A stretch of 64,000 nt of DNA from Thermomicrobiaceae bacterium (GTDB lineage: Bacteria > Chloroflexota > Chloroflexia > Thermomicrobiales > Thermomicrobiaceae): assembly GCA_014874455.1 (NCBI GenBank), contig JADBJL010000094.1, positions 31,334 through 95,333 of the forward strand, read 5' to 3'. Both the position numbers and the translations under genes were made by a program. The notes beneath the pieces were generated by a model. It was not told the origin of the DNA and made no database searches. It was given only the letters and a program-made list of their open reading frames with translations. Shown here in pieces: positions 62,162 through 64,000 of this stretch (positions are counted from its first letter, which is position 1; each line of letters starts with the position of its first letter).

Positions 62162-62191
62162 AGTGTACGCGAGCGCGGGCGCTCGCGTCAA
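62162..62191 (-). promoter_or_regulatory. Promoter of tRNA-Glu with a palindromic spacer
   Basis: On the minus strand TTGACG (62191-62186) and TACACT (62167-62162) are 18 bases apart. The spacer is filled by a perfect inverted repeat, ACGCGAGCGC and GCGCTCGCGT, separated by two bases (62167-62188). Confidence 0.7.
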
Positions 62192-62206
62192 ATCCGATCG
62201 GGGGCC

Positions 62207-62235
62207 TTGACAGGCAGAGGAGGCGATGCTATCGT
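62207..62235 (+). promoter_or_regulatory. Promoter of the ArsR-type regulator gene
   Basis: A perfect -35 TTGACA (62207-62212) and -10 TATCGT (62230-62235) are 17 bases apart. An ATCGTAATATCGT direct repeat overlaps the -10 (62231-62243) and could be an operator. This promoter diverges from the tRNA-Glu promoter. Confidence 0.6.
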
Positions 62236-62275
62236 AATATCGTCATAAGCGAGAGGGGCCCAGGCCGGCGCGCAG

Positions 62276-63352
62276 ATGGGTGAGCTACTGGTCGGCCGGC
62301 CGGCGCTCAAGCTGGAATTCGCCGTTTCGGTTCCGCTCGATCTGACCTCGGTGATCTCGCTCGTCTATCGAGCGGCCGACCCGCGCCGGTTTGATCGCTG
62401 GCTGGTGGAGGCGCGACAAGCACTCGGGGAAGACGGGCAGCACGAGCTCGATACCCTGCTCGGGTTCTCGGGACGGCTGCTGTACTACATCGAAGAAGTC
62501 TTGATGTCCTTCGATCCCCTGCGCCCGGAGCGCCTCGAGGCCGACTTCGAGACCTATATCGGACACCTGCGCCGGTTGCCGCCCTGGGCCTACCGGAGCA
62601 TGGCGATCCAAGCAATGCTCCGGGTCTACCAGGATCGCGGCGTCACCGAGACGCCGCCGGAGACGGACGACCCGTCGGCGTGGCGGGCGTTCTTCGAGCC
62701 GGGCATCACGCGGGCCGATCTGGACGAGGTCGTGAGCCTGGTGCTGGCACCTGAACAACTCAAGGCGCGCACCGTCTCCCTGCTGGAGCGCTTCTGGTAC
62801 GGGTGCTACGAGCAGGAATACCGGCGGGTCTTGCCGGAGATGCGCCGGGCGATCCGCCAAGCGCGGGCGACCACCTACCCGGGGGTGGCCGTGGCCTTCG
62901 AGGAACTCAGCGGCCACCGGCTGCCGGAAGAAGTGCAGCTCGCGCTGCCTCGCGTCGAGCGGGTCACGTTCTGCCCGTCGTATCACCTGGGCAACTTCGT
63001 CCAGTTTATTCTCTACCCGCCGGAGCTGATCCTGTTCTTCAATTGCCAGCGCACGAGCGCGGTGACGCAGCCGGAGGAGGGCTCCGTCATCTCGCCCGAC
63101 CTCTTGCCAGGGCTGCGTGCCCTGGCCGACGGCACCCGGCTGCGGATCATCGAGCTGCTCCGCGGGGGCGAGCGGTACGCGCAGGAGATCGTTGGCCAGC
63201 TCGGGATCAGCCAGTCCGCTGTGTCTCGGCATCTGGCGATGCTGGAAGCGGCGGGCATCGTGAACGTGCGGCCGGCCAACGGGATGAAGTACTATTCCGT
63301 GAACGCCCAGCGCCTGCGGCAGATCGCCGAGGAGCTGGAGCGCATAGGGTAG
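62276..63352 (+). CDS. ArsR-type winged-helix regulator with large N-terminal domain
   Basis: This predicted transcription factor has 358 residues. The last 90 residues form an ArsR-family winged helix (PGLRALADGTRLRIIELLRGGERYAQEIVGQLGISQSAVSRHLAMLEAAGIVNVRPANGMKYYSVN). The first 260 residues are an uncharacterised, mostly helical domain (PLDLTSVISLVYRAADPRRFDRWLVEARQAL, SFDPLRPERLEADFETYIGHL, FCPSYHLGNFVQFILYPPELILFFNC). This resembles regulators annotated with DUF5937-type N-terminal parts. There is no obvious metal-site Cys pair in the HTH. The ligand is unknown. A consensus promoter and a repeat overlapping its -10 suggest autoregulation. Confidence 0.75.
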   Translation: MGELLVGRPALKLEFAVSVPLDLTSVISLVYRAADPRRFDRWLVEARQALGEDGQHELDTLLGFSGRLLYYIEEVLMSFDPLRPERLEADFETYIGHLRRLPPWAYRSMAIQAMLRVYQDRGVTETPPETDDPSAWRAFFEPGITRADLDEVVSLVLAPEQLKARTVSLLERFWYGCYEQEYRRVLPEMRRAIRQARATTYPGVAVAFEELSGHRLPEEVQLALPRVERVTFCPSYHLGNFVQFILYPPELILFFNCQRTSAVTQPEEGSVISPDLLPGLRALADGTRLRIIELLRGGERYAQEIVGQLGISQSAVSRHLAMLEAAGIVNVRPANGMKYYSVNAQRLRQIAEELERIG

Positions 63353-63594
63353 CGACCGGTCGAACTGGTCGAGCAAAACTCAATAGCCGGGCACGGCTCG
63401 CCCGTGCCTCGTGGGTCAACCGCTTCCGGCCGAGGACTGCCACCTGACCCCGCCGTCGGGTCAGGCCGGGCATCACCTCTGGACGACCTCTCGGTGATCC
63501 TCTTGGGATCGCCCCTCTCATGACCCACACCCGGTTCGGTCGGATCGGCCACGGTCGGACTGGGCTGACCTCTGTGCGGTTGACCCGGCAGCGT

Positions 63595-63630
63595 GATGGG
63601 GACTGACAGCACTGTCCCCATCATTCTTTC
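63595..63630 (+). terminator. Rho-independent terminator downstream of the ArsR-type gene
   Basis: A 9-bp perfect stem (GATGGGGAC 63595-63603, GTCCCCATC 63614-63622) with a ten-base loop is followed by ATTCTTTC. It lies about 240 bases after the stop; the intervening sequence shows no supported gene. Confidence 0.7.
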
Positions 63631-63639
63631 TCGCGACGG

Positions 63640-63680
63640 CGAGGGCCGCGGGGTGATCTCCCCGCGGCCCTCGCTCGTTT
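63640..63680 (-). terminator. Second hairpin, likely terminator of the cysteine-dioxygenase-like gene
   Basis: A perfect 14-bp stem (CGAGGGCCGCGGGG 63640-63653, complement 63660-63673) with a six-base loop lies between convergent genes. CTCGTTTCAT follows on the plus strand. On the minus strand it lies about 50 bases beyond the stop of the last gene. Confidence 0.6.
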
Positions 63681-63723
63681 CATACCACCTCGCTGGGGCG
63701 CGGCTCCAGGCGCGCCCGACCGG

Positions 63724-64000
63724 TCAGCTTCCCTCCGGTGGGCAGGGCGCGTTGCTGTAGCCGGAGCGGAACGGCACGCTGGCCCCGCGCTCCGGCTCGA
63801 AGCGATGCCGCACCGTGCAGCCGACGTCGCTACCCAACAGGTGAATCGAGACCGACGGCCCGGCCGACACCGTCGTGACGCGGTGGATGTCGTCCTGCGG
63901 CGGCAGGAGCGGGTAGAAATCGCCTGGCTGGATCGCGCGCACCGTAGCCAATCGCAGCCTCACCACGCCAGCGTCGGGATCGCCCTCGACCAGCTCGTAC
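63724..64000 (-). CDS. Cysteine dioxygenase-like cupin, C-terminal part (5' end outside window)
   Basis: The frame is open to the window edge and codes for the last 91 residues of a cupin. Family segments are IQPGDFYPLLPPQDDIHRVTTVSAGPSVSIHLLGSDVG, then HRFEPERGASVPFRSGYSN. The conserved 'IHRVT..S..PSVSIH' pattern matches metal-dependent beta-helix enzymes of the cysteine dioxygenase type I group, and His of IHRV is a probable iron ligand. A GTG/ATG-like start inside the visible part (63966) would cut the cupin fold, so the gene is taken as partial. Confidence 0.7.
   Translation of the reverse strand, partial: YELVEGDPDAGVVRLRLATVRAIQPGDFYPLLPPQDDIHRVTTVSAGPSVSIHLLGSDVGCTVRHRFEPERGASVPFRSGYSNAPCPPEGS

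Overview
The window is high-GC, densely packed bacterial chromosome. Several traits fit a thermophilic Chloroflexota bacterium, most likely class Thermomicrobia (Thermomicrobium/Sphaerobacter type). Secreted lipoproteins have Tat-like SRR signals followed by Thr/Pro/Ala linkers. FHA-domain genes sit beside a VanW-type protein. GTG and TTG starts are common, and some genes appear leaderless. The taxonomic placement is inference from gene content, not a database match. There are no phage genes, insertion sequences or CRISPR arrays. Mobile-like content is limited to two short palindromic repeats and a few decayed gene remnants.

Layout. 1-2.5 kb: end of ilvB, then ilvN and ilvC (branched-chain amino acids). 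2.6-5.7 kb: rpsO and pnp, each with a terminator. 5.7-9 kb: flippase-like membrane protein, larE (nickel-pincer cofactor), a DUF167 protein and a glycosyltransferase. 9.1-17.9 kb, minus strand: a secreted glycosidase, a VanW/PG-binding protein, two FHA proteins, a heavily decayed beta-propeller gene, a membrane-anchored unknown and a molybdopterin-binding-like protein. 18.1-23.6 kb: rpe; an LprG-like lipoprotein plus MFS exporter pair; then a PP2C phosphatase-amidohydrolase-ruvA operon. 23.8-31.5 kb, minus strand: pheS-pheT-hisZ-hisG-hisD, preceded by a promoter, a tiny His-rich reading frame and a terminator-like hairpin.

31.5-37.1 kb: a BMP-type (nucleoside-like) ABC importer with its own promoter. 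37.3-41.8 kb: eno, amidase, RraA-like and OsmC-like genes. 41.9-45.2 kb: a MerR regulator, a CueR-type operator and a metal P-type ATPase with heavy-metal-binding domains at both ends. 45.2-50.4 kb: PrsW-like protease, rlmN, larC, a methyltransferase and a small membrane protein. 50.6-56 kb: a GH13 alpha-glucosidase and a sugar ABC importer lacking its own ATPase. 56.1-60.6 kb: an ABC-class ATPase converging on rsmE-prmA-nucleotidyltransferase. 60.7-64 kb: a small secreted protein, a DUF305 lipoprotein, tRNA-Glu, an ArsR-type regulator and the end of a cysteine-dioxygenase-like gene.

The most interesting signals are four. (1) A probable His/Phe-sensing attenuator controls the combined pheST-hisZGD operon. 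(2) An LprG/P55-like lipid-export pair lies outside Actinobacteria. (3) A P1B ATPase has a YPC motif in place of CPC, under a copper-type operator. (4) Two genes of the LarBCE nickel-pincer pathway lie about 40 kb apart. Functions are assigned from visible motifs and family knowledge only; no searches were run.
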